From: Larkinella punicea
GTDB taxonomy: Bacteria; Bacteroidota; Bacteroidia; Cytophagales; Spirosomataceae
Assembly: GCF_003334855.1 (NCBI RefSeq)
Contig: NZ_QOWE01000008.1
Span: forward strand, 186,001 to 250,000
Reading direction: 5' to 3'
Length of the DNA stretch: 64,000 nt
The notes beneath the pieces are model-generated. The model worked only from the letters and a program-made list of their open reading frames with translations. It ran no database searches and was not told the DNA's origin. The position numbers and the translations under genes are program-made. Below, piece after piece: positions 8,301 through 17,671 of the stretch. Numbering within the stretch: position 1 is the stretch's first letter; each line of letters starts with the position of its first letter.

Positions 8301-10622
8301 ATGCCTTCAACGTTCCCCAACATCCCGGTTTGCCTGCGCATGATCACCCTGACGGCGGTGCTGTTTTTCCATCGCGATGCAGTCCATGCCCAGTTGGTCA
8401 ATCTGGCCAAAGGAAAAGCGGTTTCGGGGTATCCGGTGATTGCCGACAACCCGTTTCAGCATCTGGTCGATGGCAACGACGCGACAGTCTGGTATACCTC
8501 ACCGGCGGCTCCGGTCAATCATTTTGAAGTGAATCTGGGAAAACCGTATGCCATCGACCGGGTGTTGCTGCGCGGGTTTCGCGGGAAAGACAAGGTGCGG
8601 ATTCGGGTCTCGACCGGCGGAGCCTGGAAAGAGGTATTCAACAATCCCCAGCCCGACAAAGCGCTGATTGCTTTTGAGCCGGTGACGACGGATCAAATCC
8701 GGGTAGAGTATTCCGCCAAACAAGCCACCGGTTTCCCCGAATTTGAAGTCTATTCCTATGATCCGCAGCCTGTTTTTGTGAATCAGATTGGCTATAATTT
8801 GAAAGCTCCTAAACGGTTTACGGCACCACTGGCGGTGGATGGCACGGCGTTTTCCGTCGTAGATTCAGAAGGCAAAAAACCGTTCTCCGGAACCATCAAA
8901 GGGCACATCGGCGATTTTACGGCGTTTCAACCGACAAACGCCGGCCCCTATACCATTGTAGTGGATGGCGAGAAAAAAGGCACGTCATTTCCGTTCGACA
9001 TTGCACCCTATGTCATCGAACAGGCTTCGTATGGCCCCGCGCTGGCGTTCATGATCGACGACCGTTGCTGGTACGGCAACTCAGATGGGTATTCGCCGAC
9101 GGACAAAAATGCGGACTGTCCGTCGCTGGGTGTGGCCTGGCGCGACAGCCACCAGTTTTCGTTCGAACTTCCGGCGCTGATCGCGCTGTATTCCGCCAAT
9201 CCCGAAGCGTTTTCGACCGAACGGATGCCCGTCGAGGGAATTTATACGGGGGTGCGTGAAAAACTGCCCGAGAACACGCCCGAGATTGTCCGGTTGATTT
9301 ACTGGGCGGTCGACGTGTATCTGCGGGGTCAGGTGAATCATACGCTGCTGAAAGAACAACTGGCGTATTTTGTCTATGCCTACCCCGACCTGAGTCCGTA
9401 CATTCCGCAAAAAGTCTACGTCGAAGCCCGCGATTACCTCTTCAAAATCTGGGGTGATGAGAAGAAAGACCGCTGGCATTGGTACGACCTCGAACATTCG
9501 GCGAACCTGTTTCAGACCTACACGCTGATTGGAACCGGCAAGGGGCAGTTTCCGCCGGGGCATTCGATTGTGCCGAATCTGATGCTCTATGAAGTTGCCA
9601 AACGGGAAGGCCGGAAGGATGCCGACGCGTATTTCAAAGCCGCCTTCCAGCAAACCGACTGGCTGATTAAAAACCTCGACTGGCAGGACCCAACCTCCAC
9701 CAAAGGCCAGCGGATGAACGAGTATGTCACGATGGATGCCCTGGCGTATTTCCTGAAAACATATCCGAAAAAAGCGCCGAAAGGACTGTCCGAAAAAATT
9801 CAGGACTGGGCGAAAGTCACGATTTCGCGGTCGGATAACCTGTGGGATTACCGCAAATATGCCGACAACAAATGGGTGATTGCCGACATCAAAGCCACCT
9901 CCGACCCCACCTACAACCCGACCGGGAGTTTCAACGAACCCGGTAACATCGCCGGTTTTCCGGCTCCGGCCCTGGCGGCTGCATCGGTTTTGACTGATTC
10001 AAAAACACAAAATCGATTGCGCGAACTGGCAACGGCGCAGATGGACAACGTCTACGGTCGCAACCCGACCGGGCGGCATTTCTGCTACGATGCCCTGACC
10101 GATTTCAAAGGCGCGGATTTAGGCTGGTTCAAGGAACTGGAAGGCGGAGCCGCTCTGCTCCAGACGGTTCGGGGCGTGTTGGATGGCTCACCGAAAGAAG
10201 GCGTTTATCCCTATGATCCGTATTCCGGCGACCCCGGCCACACGGAAGGCTGGGTCACGTTCAATACCGCCTGGATCGTCGGCCTGGCGTATCTGGCCGC
10301 TGATGTCACAAACGTCGAGTTCTATGACGCGACCTTCACAACCCGCATTCAGGAAGCTAAACCGGGCCAGAAAGTCGGTGTTCGGTTGACGGCACCGCTC
10401 AACCTGAATACGCAGAAAAATGAACAGGCGTCGGTTGTTTTGACCAACGCGAAGGGCAATCAAAATCGGGTTACGCTGAATGAGCAGGGCACGAACGGCG
10501 TGGCTTTCCAACAGGTGATCGATCTGGCGGGCAGCCCGGTTTCGGTCGGCAAAAATGAAGTTCTGCGGGCTTCGTACGGATTGGGCGCGTTTAAAAAAGA
10601 AGCCGTTCTTAAAGTGAAGTGA
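8301..10622 (+). CDS. GH9-like glycoside hydrolase with F5/8-type C domain
   Basis: 773 residues from the ATG at 8301, which gives a signal peptide (VLFFHRDAVHAQ). Residues about 30-135 resemble a discoidin/F5-8C domain (LAKGKAVSGYPV, TDQIRVEYSA). A CelD-N-like immunoglobulin domain follows (VFVNQIGYNLKAPKRF), a hallmark of GH9 enzymes, and then an alpha-helical catalytic-like domain. Near the end, NVYGRNPTGRHF and HTEGWVTFNTAWIV correspond to the GH9 GRNP and NExxxxxNA regions, with Glu about 649 in the proton-donor position. The usual DAGD motif appears changed to WRDSHQ near residue 282, keeping only one Asp, so activity may differ from a cellulase. It follows the exported flavoprotein in the PUL. 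Confidence 0.75.
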   Translation: MPSTFPNIPVCLRMITLTAVLFFHRDAVHAQLVNLAKGKAVSGYPVIADNPFQHLVDGNDATVWYTSPAAPVNHFEVNLGKPYAIDRVLLRGFRGKDKVRIRVSTGGAWKEVFNNPQPDKALIAFEPVTTDQIRVEYSAKQATGFPEFEVYSYDPQPVFVNQIGYNLKAPKRFTAPLAVDGTAFSVVDSEGKKPFSGTIKGHIGDFTAFQPTNAGPYTIVVDGEKKGTSFPFDIAPYVIEQASYGPALAFMIDDRCWYGNSDGYSPTDKNADCPSLGVAWRDSHQFSFELPALIALYSANPEAFSTERMPVEGIYTGVREKLPENTPEIVRLIYWAVDVYLRGQVNHTLLKEQLAYFVYAYPDLSPYIPQKVYVEARDYLFKIWGDEKKDRWHWYDLEHSANLFQTYTLIGTGKGQFPPGHSIVPNLMLYEVAKREGRKDADAYFKAAFQQTDWLIKNLDWQDPTSTKGQRMNEYVTMDALAYFLKTYPKKAPKGLSEKIQDWAKVTISRSDNLWDYRKYADNKWVIADIKATSDPTYNPTGSFNEPGNIAGFPAPALAAASVLTDSKTQNRLRELATAQMDNVYGRNPTGRHFCYDALTDFKGADLGWFKELEGGAALLQTVRGVLDGSPKEGVYPYDPYSGDPGHTEGWVTFNTAWIVGLAYLAADVTNVEFYDATFTTRIQEAKPGQKVGVRLTAPLNLNTQKNEQASVVLTNAKGNQNRVTLNEQGTNGVAFQQVIDLAGSPVSVGKNEVLRASYGLGAFKKEAVLKVK

Positions 10623-10626
10623 GGTG

Positions 10627-10682
10627 TTGACCATTGACCATAGACGATGGTCGATTGACGATGGTCAATGGTCAATGGTCAA
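10627..10682. repeat. Inverted repeat built of TTGACCA/TGGTCAA units
   Basis: TTGACCATTGACCAT at 10627-10641 is inverted at 10661-10675, with further partial units up to 10682. It fills the gap between the GH9-like gene and the next gene and would form a stem. Short-unit tandem palindromes of this kind are distinct from family A. Confidence 0.75.
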
Positions 10683-10703
10683 TAAACTGATTAACTAATT
10701 ACC

Positions 10704-13211
10704 ATGAAATACAGCCTTAGTATCGTACTTGGATTCGTCAGTCTGACCGGTTTTGCCCAGACGTCGAAGAAACTCAGCCTGTCGAACGGAAAAGTTCAGT
10801 TGGTGTGGGAATCGACGACTGCGGGCTGGCGGTTGCAGAAAGTGGCCGCCCAGAAAGGGAAACAATGGCAGATGTTTGCCCAGGCGTCCGGCGAAAACAC
10901 GGTGTTGTATGCCGCCGAAAAACCGTCGGAACTGCCCCAGCAAACCTTCAAAACCATCACGGGCGAAGAGTTTCCGGGTGAACACTACCATTATCAGACG
11001 AAACAATGGGCAGAAAGCACGAACCCGGTTTCGCTGAATACCGCCGGACAGGCCACGCATTTTTTTCCGAAAGAAGGCAAACAGGCCGGCAAAAACAGCC
11101 TGACCTTTCGGCAGGAAACTGAAACCGCTACGATCAGCACCGAATGGAGTCTGGACCCGAAATTCCCGCAGGACATTGTGGTTAAGCAAACGCTGGTCGC
11201 TAAAAAAGGCGGTTATTTTTCGCTGGCGAGTCCTTCACTTGCCACGGTTTCGGAACAAACGCTGGCGTGGGCGACGGTGCCGGGGTATTTTCAGGGCAAT
11301 ACAATGCAGCCCAATTTTGTGCTGGCCTACGCCTACGGACACGGTATTCCGAGCCTGCCCGTGGTCTACCGCGAACGCTGCGCCAGCACGCTCAGTCCGA
11401 TGATCAGCACCAAAAACGGCTTGACACTTTCGGTGATTCCCGAACCCGGTTTGGCCCGCGATCCGTGGGCGAACGACAAAATCACGCAAATCGACTGGAA
11501 CATCGGCCTGTCGCACATGAACCGCAAGGCCCAGCTTTCGCCGACGCTCTATTTCCCGGTTTTGGGCGAACCCAAATCCGCTTTGAAGTCGGGCGAAAGC
11601 ATCAGCTACACGTTCCGCTACAGCCTGACCGACGGCGACTGGTTCAAGGCGCTGAACCATACGGTGTACGATATTTATCAGTTTAAAGAATCGCTGGCGT
11701 TGCGGCAGAGCAAGCAATCGCTGACCGACCGCATCCAGAAAATGCACAATTATTTGACCGACCCGAAAACGTCGCTCTGGAATGTGGAGGAATTTGAAGG
11801 CAAGAAAATCGGCGCGCAGTCGTATCTGGGGGGCGTCGTTGGCTCGAACAAAGACGCCATGAAAAACTCCGATTACGGCGCGATGTGGATGCTGGCAACC
11901 GCCACCGGCGACTCGTTGCTGACGAAAAATGTGTTGCCCTACGCCGAAAACTTTAAGCTGGTGCAACAGGAAACCAACAACGGTTTTTTCAAGGGAGCCG
12001 TTGAGGGACAGTATTATCTGGCCAAATCGAAGAAGTTTGTCGAAGAATGGGGCGCGGTGGTCGAACCGATTGCGCTGACGTATTACACCTTGCTGGACAT
12101 TGGGAACATGCTGCTGTTCGAACCGGAAGATCAGGAGTTGAAGGAGCGGTTGCGGTTTGGTGCCGAGCGCTTGCTGACCTGGCAAAAACCGGATGGCAGT
12201 TGGGCCGTGGCCTACGACAAGAAAACGGAACAGGAAATTTTCAAGGATGTGCAGGACGTTCGACCGACTTTTTACGGCATGATTGTCGCCCACCGCATCC
12301 TGAAAGACCCCAAATACCTCGCTGCGGCCCGGAAAGGAGCCGATTGGCTGATCAAAAATGCCGTCGAAACCGGGAATTTTCTGGGCGTTTGCGGGGATGC
12401 CCGCTACGCACCGGATTTTGCCACCGGCCAGTCGGCGCAGGCCTTTCTGGATTTGTATGATCTGACGAAGGACGAGCGGTACAAAGCAGCCGCCATCACG
12501 TCGGCCAAGTTGTATACCACCTCGATTTATACGCACCCGATTGCCAGCCACAAACTAAAAACCGTGAATGGCGCGCAAAAAGAAGATTGGGAAATCAGTC
12601 AGGCGGGTTTGAGTTTTGAACACGGCGGCATTTTCGGCTCGGCCACCCGGCTCGGCCCGATTCAACTCGCCAGCCACGCCGGGATGTTCATCCGGATGTA
12701 TGGACTGACGAAAGAACCGATTTTTGCCGACATGGCGCGGGCCGCAGCCATTGGCCGTGATGCGTTTGTCGATCCTAAAACGAGTGTCGCTTCCTATTAC
12801 TGGCAGGCCATGAACCGGGGCGCGGGGCCGTATCCGCATCACGCCTGGTGGCAGGTGGGCTGGCTAACGGATTATTTACTGGCCGAAGCGGAACTCCGTT
12901 CGGGGGGCAAAGTGGTGTTCCCGCGCGGTTTTGTAACGCCTAAAGTGGGACCGCACCAGACCTACGGTTTTGCGCCGGGAATGGTGAATGGTGAGAAGGC
13001 CAGCCTATTGATCGACGAAACACTGGTGAAAATTAACAATCCGTCAGTGGATTACATTCTGGCCAAAGCAGAGAATAAGGTATTTGTGGTTTTGCTGAAC
13101 AACAGCGCCCAGCCTTCCGATTTCCAATTCACGGCGGGAAGTCAGAAAACCGTGTCGAAAAAGCTGCCGCCTTTTGGGCTGGAAGTGGTGACGATTGAGA
13201 ACAAGAAATAA
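10704..13211 (+). CDS. Secreted six-hairpin (alpha/alpha)6 glycosidase-like protein
   Basis: 835 residues with a signal peptide (MKYSLSIVLGFVSLTGFAQ). The N-terminal 300 residues look like a beta-sandwich (LSNGKVQLVWESTTAGWRLQ). The middle and C-terminal parts have repeated helical motifs of a six-hairpin barrel: AERLLTWQKPDGSWAVAYDK, ARKGADWLIKNAVETGNFLG, and GQSAQAFLDLYDLTKDERYK. These resemble unsaturated-glucuronyl hydrolase or GH127-type barrels, but I cannot assign a family. The HAWWQVGWLTDYLLAEAELR stretch near residue 715 closes the barrel region. Position in the PUL supports a glycan-degrading or glycan-binding role; catalytic residues are not identified. Confidence 0.65.
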   Translation: MKYSLSIVLGFVSLTGFAQTSKKLSLSNGKVQLVWESTTAGWRLQKVAAQKGKQWQMFAQASGENTVLYAAEKPSELPQQTFKTITGEEFPGEHYHYQTKQWAESTNPVSLNTAGQATHFFPKEGKQAGKNSLTFRQETETATISTEWSLDPKFPQDIVVKQTLVAKKGGYFSLASPSLATVSEQTLAWATVPGYFQGNTMQPNFVLAYAYGHGIPSLPVVYRERCASTLSPMISTKNGLTLSVIPEPGLARDPWANDKITQIDWNIGLSHMNRKAQLSPTLYFPVLGEPKSALKSGESISYTFRYSLTDGDWFKALNHTVYDIYQFKESLALRQSKQSLTDRIQKMHNYLTDPKTSLWNVEEFEGKKIGAQSYLGGVVGSNKDAMKNSDYGAMWMLATATGDSLLTKNVLPYAENFKLVQQETNNGFFKGAVEGQYYLAKSKKFVEEWGAVVEPIALTYYTLLDIGNMLLFEPEDQELKERLRFGAERLLTWQKPDGSWAVAYDKKTEQEIFKDVQDVRPTFYGMIVAHRILKDPKYLAAARKGADWLIKNAVETGNFLGVCGDARYAPDFATGQSAQAFLDLYDLTKDERYKAAAITSAKLYTTSIYTHPIASHKLKTVNGAQKEDWEISQAGLSFEHGGIFGSATRLGPIQLASHAGMFIRMYGLTKEPIFADMARAAAIGRDAFVDPKTSVASYYWQAMNRGAGPYPHHAWWQVGWLTDYLLAEAELRSGGKVVFPRGFVTPKVGPHQTYGFAPGMVNGEKASLLIDETLVKINNPSVDYILAKAENKVFVVLLNNSAQPSDFQFTAGSQKTVSKKLPPFGLEVVTIENKK

Positions 13212-13238
13212 TAAGCAGAACGAAGCGATGTCGAGACT

Positions 13239-13391
13239 CTATTCTTTTGGGGGTAACTTGGGAAGCCCCGATTTTTTGAGTACCGCATTGACTCGTTCTA
13301 ACTTTTCAGCGAAGAGCGGTTTTCCATCTTTTCTGATTCTGTTAATAACCGGTTCTACCTGATCATCAATAGATTGACCTTTCGTTTTCAT
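13239..13391 (-). CDS. 50-residue conserved-looking small protein, DUF6934 partner
   Basis: A short antisense gene reading MKTKGQSIDDQVEPVINRIR and ending GLPKLPPKE. It is charged, without a membrane segment or signal peptide. It lies 27 bases downstream of the DUF6934 gene on the same strand, so the two probably form one transcript. It is antisense to the PUL around it. A toxin-antitoxin-like pairing is possible by size and arrangement, but no toxin motif is visible. Confidence 0.6.
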   Translation of the reverse strand: MKTKGQSIDDQVEPVINRIRKDGKPLFAEKLERVNAVLKKSGLPKLPPKE

Positions 13392-13418
13392 GGAATGCCT
13401 TTTAAGTGAAATTAACGA

Positions 13419-13859
13419 TTATTTCTTCTGGACCAAAAAAAACTCGTATTGGCGATTTGATTGAAAAGTCTCCCATTCATCATCATGATAGCCAAACAAT
13501 GAAAACAATTCAGAAAGTTCTTGAAAACTATGATTGATTGCCATTCGATAAAGTCGGTTACGAGCCGTCGAGTTTCCGGAAAAAACAATCCATCGTTCCG
13601 GAAATTGTTTAAGATGTCCATTGACAATTTGAAAGATCGTCGCCAGAATTTTGGTAGCATCACCATTATCACTGATGATACGATCGTCAAACGACTGGGT
13701 AAGAGGATCAAAATCGGCCAAAGCAAGATTGTAAGTGTGTTCAACACCCGTTGGAGTGATCGAAACCAGTTTTTGAATTACGCCTTTGGGACCAACACTT
13801 TCAAAGAAAAATTCAGTGGTCTTCAGGCTTTGCCGGAATGAATAACTCGGATAATACAC
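13419..13859 (-). CDS. DUF6934-family protein
   Basis: 146 residues from a GTG at 13859. The open frame extends further upstream, but that part is antisense to the symporter gene and is not family-like. The body matches the DUF6934 pattern as I recall it: FFFESVGPKGVIQKLVSITP, then LALADFDPLTQSFDDRIISD with NGD after it, then ATKILATIFQIV, WIVFSGNSTARNRLYRMAI and a C-terminal FLVQKK. Function is unknown. A perfect TAnnTTTG box (TATATTTG, 13885-13878) lies about 19 bases before the GTG, consistent with this start. With the 50-residue gene it forms an antisense cassette inside the PUL, more AT-rich than its neighbours, which suggests insertion. Confidence 0.75.
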   Translation of the reverse strand: MYYPSYSFRQSLKTTEFFFESVGPKGVIQKLVSITPTGVEHTYNLALADFDPLTQSFDDRIISDNGDATKILATIFQIVNGHLKQFPERWIVFSGNSTARNRLYRMAINHSFQELSELFSLFGYHDDEWETFQSNRQYEFFLVQKK

Positions 13860-13877
13860 AGTTAATATTTTTACATA

Positions 13878-13885
13878 CAAATATA
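13878..13885 (-). promoter_or_regulatory. Bacteroidota -7 promoter box for the DUF6934 gene
   Basis: TATATTTG on the minus strand fits TAnnTTTG exactly and sits just upstream of the GTG at 13859. It ends eight bases before the TTG start of the divergent symporter, leaving little room for a separate symporter promoter in this gap. Confidence 0.6.
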
Positions 13886-13892
13886 GAAAATC

Positions 13893-15620
13893 TTGAATAC
13901 AACCATTGATACCGCCGTCATCCTTGTTTTCTCGGCTTTTGTGCTGGGCATCGGGATGCTGTTTGCCCGAACGGGGCGCAACCTGAAATCCTTCTTTGCG
14001 GGTGGAGAAGCCGTGCCGTGGTTCATTGGTGGCCTGTCGCTGTTCATGAGCTTTTTCTCCGCCGGAACGTTCGTGGCCTGGGGTTCCATCGCCTACAAAC
14101 ACGGCTGGGTGGCCATCACCATTCAGTGGACCATGTGCATCGGGGCTTTGATCACCGGTTTGTACCTCGCGCCCCGCTGGAAAGCCGCCGGTGCCCTGAC
14201 AGCCGCCGAGTTCATCCGTGAACGACTGGGGCTGACGGTCCAGAAAGTATACATTTTCATCTTCACCCTTGTATCGGTTTTCATCAAAGGATCGGTGCTG
14301 TATCCGGTGGCCAAGCTGGTCAGTTCGTCGCTGAACCTGCCGCTCGTTCCCTGCACCATCGGATTGGGAATTTTCATGATCGCTTACACCGCCGTCGGCG
14401 GACTCTGGGCGGTGATGGTGACCGACATTCTGCAGTTTGTGGTTTTGTCAGCCGCCGTGTTCATTCTGCTGCCGCTTTCGCTCGACAAAGTCGGCGGTTT
14501 TGACGGTTTTACGAACGCGGTTCCGGACGATTTTTTCAACCTTCTGAACGGTGAATACACCTTCGGATTCGTGGCGGCTTTCGTGATTTACCACATCTGC
14601 TACATCGGCGGCAATTGGACGTTCGTGCAACGCTACACCAGCGTCGACAGTCCGAAATCGGCCCGGAAAGTGGCGTTTCTGTTTGCGGGATTGTACCTCG
14701 TCAGCCCGGTGATCTGGATGTTACCGCCGATGATCTACAAAGCCATTAACCCTTCGCTGACCGGTCTGGATACCGAAAACGCCTACCTGATGATCTGCAA
14801 GCTCGTGTTGCCGCCGGGTCTTTTGGGACTGATGCTGACCGGCATGTACTTTTCAACCTCAGCCAGTGCCAACACGGCGTTGAACGTGGTTTCGGCGGTT
14901 TTCACCAATGACATTTACAAAGGGTTGATTAATCCGAAAGCGTCGGACAAACAACTGATGCGGGTGGCTCGCGGCTCATCGTGGTTTTTCGGCGTCGGCA
15001 TGATCATCATTGCGCTGATGGTTCCGGCGGCTGGCGGCATTGTGGAAGTGGTCCTGAGCATTTCGTCCATTTCGGGTGGTCCGCTGCTGGCTCCTCCCCT
15101 CTGGGCGCTGTTTTCCAAACGCCTGACCGGAAAAGCGACGCTCTGGGTAACCGGTATTGGCCTGACCGTCAACCTGTTTTTCAAAGCGGTTTCGCCCTGG
15201 ATGCTGGATTTCAAACTGACACGCGGAGCCGAAACGATTATTGGCGTCGGCTTACCTCTACTGCTTCTATTGGCCTATGAACTCTGGGCGAGATCCCGCG
15301 AAAAGGTAGCTGATGAGTACCTGACGTATCGCGCAGCCGATAAACAAAAACGGATCGATGCGGCCGAAGCCGTCAGTGAAGAAGAAGCAATTGAAGTGAA
15401 GAAACAAAACCGCTTTGGCTTGCGGGTGATTGCCGTATCGCTGGTTTTCACCGCCGTCATGCTGTTCGGACTGAGTTTCCTGACCACGCAGGGGGCTGGC
15501 ATCACGGCGGTTATTTCCGGGGTCGTCCTGGCCGGTTCTTTCATTCCGTGGCTGGCGTCCCGTCGGGTTCAAATCCCTTCAGGGCTGCAACAACCGGAGA
15601 AAATCATCAAAACACATTGA
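13893..15620 (+). CDS. Sodium:solute symporter (SSS family)
   Basis: 575 residues, a multi-pass inner membrane protein expected to couple sodium entry to uptake of sugar or another organic solute released by the PUL. Family features include LKSFFAGGEAVPWFIGGLSL, then FFSAGTFVAWGSIAYKHGW, AYTAVGGLWAVMVTDILQFV, and TGMYFSTSASANTALNVVSA. There are about 13 hydrophobic segments, then a charged cytoplasmic loop near residues 470-510 and two last helices. The start appears to be TTG at 13893 (MNTTIDTAV); no in-frame ATG precedes it, and the antisense DUF6934 promoter box lies just upstream. The original 5' end may have been altered by cassette insertion. GH2 starts eight bases after the stop. Confidence 0.9.
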   Translation: MNTTIDTAVILVFSAFVLGIGMLFARTGRNLKSFFAGGEAVPWFIGGLSLFMSFFSAGTFVAWGSIAYKHGWVAITIQWTMCIGALITGLYLAPRWKAAGALTAAEFIRERLGLTVQKVYIFIFTLVSVFIKGSVLYPVAKLVSSSLNLPLVPCTIGLGIFMIAYTAVGGLWAVMVTDILQFVVLSAAVFILLPLSLDKVGGFDGFTNAVPDDFFNLLNGEYTFGFVAAFVIYHICYIGGNWTFVQRYTSVDSPKSARKVAFLFAGLYLVSPVIWMLPPMIYKAINPSLTGLDTENAYLMICKLVLPPGLLGLMLTGMYFSTSASANTALNVVSAVFTNDIYKGLINPKASDKQLMRVARGSSWFFGVGMIIIALMVPAAGGIVEVVLSISSISGGPLLAPPLWALFSKRLTGKATLWVTGIGLTVNLFFKAVSPWMLDFKLTRGAETIIGVGLPLLLLLAYELWARSREKVADEYLTYRAADKQKRIDAAEAVSEEEAIEVKKQNRFGLRVIAVSLVFTAVMLFGLSFLTTQGAGITAVISGVVLAGSFIPWLASRRVQIPSGLQQPEKIIKTH

Positions 15621-15628
15621 TTCCTCAC

Positions 15629-17671
15629 ATGAGACAACCTCTGATCATTCTATTTTTAGTACTCCAGTTCGCCACGGTTTCGTTCGGCCAGTACAGCATC
15701 CGCGACCCAAAAGCCATTCCACTGCACGGCGAATGGGTATTTGCGATGGACCCAAACGACGTCGGCGAAACCGGAAAATGGTACCGCGAAGACGCCCCGC
15801 TCAACCGCTGGAATAAGGTGACGGTGCCGCATTGTTTTTCGGTCGACCCGCGCTACCAGTTTTATACCGGTACGGCCTGGTATCGCCGGACGTTTCCGTG
15901 GCAACCGACCACCGGCAAACGCGTGTTGCTCCATTTCGATGCCGCGTATTACAAAACCGTCGTCTGGCTCAACGGGCAGAAAGTTGGTTCGCACGAAGGC
16001 GGGTACACGCCGTTTCACTTCGATGTAACGGATTTCCTGAAAGCGGGTGCTAACACCATTGCGGTTTCGGTCGATAACAACACCTGGAAAGTCGGCACCA
16101 TTCCGGGGTCGAAAGACAACAACGAACCCAACGATCCGTTTCCGGGCTGGGTCAACTACGGAGGTCTGATCCGACCGGTTTACCTTACCGTCGAACCGGC
16201 CGTGTATGTCGAAAATGTAAAAATCGAAGCGACGCCGGATTTGACGAAAGGAACCGCCACGCTGAAGATCAAAACCCGGATTCGCAACACCACCGGTCAA
16301 ACGAATGCCCCCAAGCTGACGTTTCGGGTCGAGCAGGCCGGAAAAGTGATTCCGCTCAACTGGAAACAGCAACCCGGTTCGGCTGCCAATCAAACCCTGG
16401 TGCTGGAGGCCGAAACGGCACTCAAAGCCGCCGAAGTGAAACTCTGGAGTCTCGATCAGCCGACCTTGTACGACATTCAGGTGATTGCCGCTACCGATAC
16501 CGTCCGGACTCATTTTGGCATTCGTAAAGTAGAGGTTCGCAATGCGCAACTGTTGCTGAACGGCCAGCCGATCAAGGTAGCGGGCGGAAACCGCGTGGTC
16601 GATTACCCCGCTCTGGGATCGCTGGAACCGGACTGGCTGGTCGAAAAAGACCTGCGGCTGATGAAGGAAGCGGGCATGGAACTCCACCGCCTGACGCACT
16701 ACACACCCTCCGAAACCGTCTACGACTGGGCCGACCGCAACGGGATGCTGATCATCACCGAAGCCGGTAACTGGCAGATTACGCCAAGGTTGATGGACAA
16801 TGATACCATCCGCACCAAATTCCGGCAGCAGTTCCGCGAGATGGCCGAGCGCGACTGGAACCACCCCAGTGTCATCGCCTACAGCGTGGGGAATGAATAT
16901 TTGTCGGAGCAACCCGCCGGGCAGCGCTGGACCAAAGATATGATTGCCTACGCCCGTGAGCTGGATCCCACGCGATTATACACTTTCGCATCGATGCGGC
17001 TGAACATTCTGCCCAAAAAACCGGAAGACGAAGCCAGTCAGTATTGTGATTTTATCTCGACCAATACCTACGGGAATCACGCCAACATCCTGAAACACAT
17101 TCATTCGCTGTATCCCGACAAACCGATTTTCATTAGTGAATACGGCACCCGGGCCGATGGCAACAATGGCGAAGCGGGTCAGGTTACTCACCTTGAAAAG
17201 TTCCTGAATGATGTCCGGCCACTGCCCTATGTGGTGGGAGCGTCGTGGTGGTCGTTCAACGATTACCTCAGCCGCCACGACGGCACCAATCCCGACGGCA
17301 CCCGGCCCTGGGGCCTCGTCCGGCACGACCGCTCGAAACGGCCGCTGTATGCGACTCACCAAACCGGTATGGCTCCGTTGACGATTGAAAAATTAAGCTG
17401 GAAACCCGGCCCGGAAGGCACACATGCCCTCACGATCCGGCTAACGGCCCGGCCCGATTTTCCGGCGTATGCCTTGAAACAATACCGCCTGAAAACCGGT
17501 ACAGCCACCCAACTGATTCCCGATTTACAACCGGGCCAAACCACTGACATTATACTTCCGGTAACCGGTTTCGATAAAACAATGACCGTTGAGGTTGTGA
17601 AACCGACGGGCTTTTCAATTCTAACGCAAACGATTGATCTGACGAATGATACGCGAACAAGCAACCGATAA
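15629..17671 (+). CDS. Exported GH2-family glycoside hydrolase (beta-galactosidase/beta-glucuronidase type)
   Basis: 680 residues from the ATG at 15629, which gives a signal peptide (LIILFLVLQFATVSFGQ). The GH2 sugar-binding domain spans about 30-190 (KVTVPHCFSVDPRYQFYTGT, VWLNGQKVGSHEGGYTPFHF). An Ig-like domain follows, then the TIM barrel from about 300. The acid/base is Glu423 in YSVGNEYL after the HPSVIAY motif, and the nucleophile is Glu504 in FISEYGTRADG. The TIM barrel ends with GASWWSFNDY. Length is close to beta-glucuronidase-type members. It is tightly coupled to the symporter upstream, and its last 26 bases overlap the next flavoprotein gene. Confidence 0.9.
   Translation: MRQPLIILFLVLQFATVSFGQYSIRDPKAIPLHGEWVFAMDPNDVGETGKWYREDAPLNRWNKVTVPHCFSVDPRYQFYTGTAWYRRTFPWQPTTGKRVLLHFDAAYYKTVVWLNGQKVGSHEGGYTPFHFDVTDFLKAGANTIAVSVDNNTWKVGTIPGSKDNNEPNDPFPGWVNYGGLIRPVYLTVEPAVYVENVKIEATPDLTKGTATLKIKTRIRNTTGQTNAPKLTFRVEQAGKVIPLNWKQQPGSAANQTLVLEAETALKAAEVKLWSLDQPTLYDIQVIAATDTVRTHFGIRKVEVRNAQLLLNGQPIKVAGGNRVVDYPALGSLEPDWLVEKDLRLMKEAGMELHRLTHYTPSETVYDWADRNGMLIITEAGNWQITPRLMDNDTIRTKFRQQFREMAERDWNHPSVIAYSVGNEYLSEQPAGQRWTKDMIAYARELDPTRLYTFASMRLNILPKKPEDEASQYCDFISTNTYGNHANILKHIHSLYPDKPIFISEYGTRADGNNGEAGQVTHLEKFLNDVRPLPYVVGASWWSFNDYLSRHDGTNPDGTRPWGLVRHDRSKRPLYATHQTGMAPLTIEKLSWKPGPEGTHALTIRLTARPDFPAYALKQYRLKTGTATQLIPDLQPGQTTDIILPVTGFDKTMTVEVVKPTGFSILTQTIDLTNDTRTSNR

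Noticed and set aside
11235-12551. 438-residue minus-strand ORF
   Set aside because: Opposite-strand shadow of the six-hairpin protein, rich in Arg, His and Gln as expected from reversed codons.
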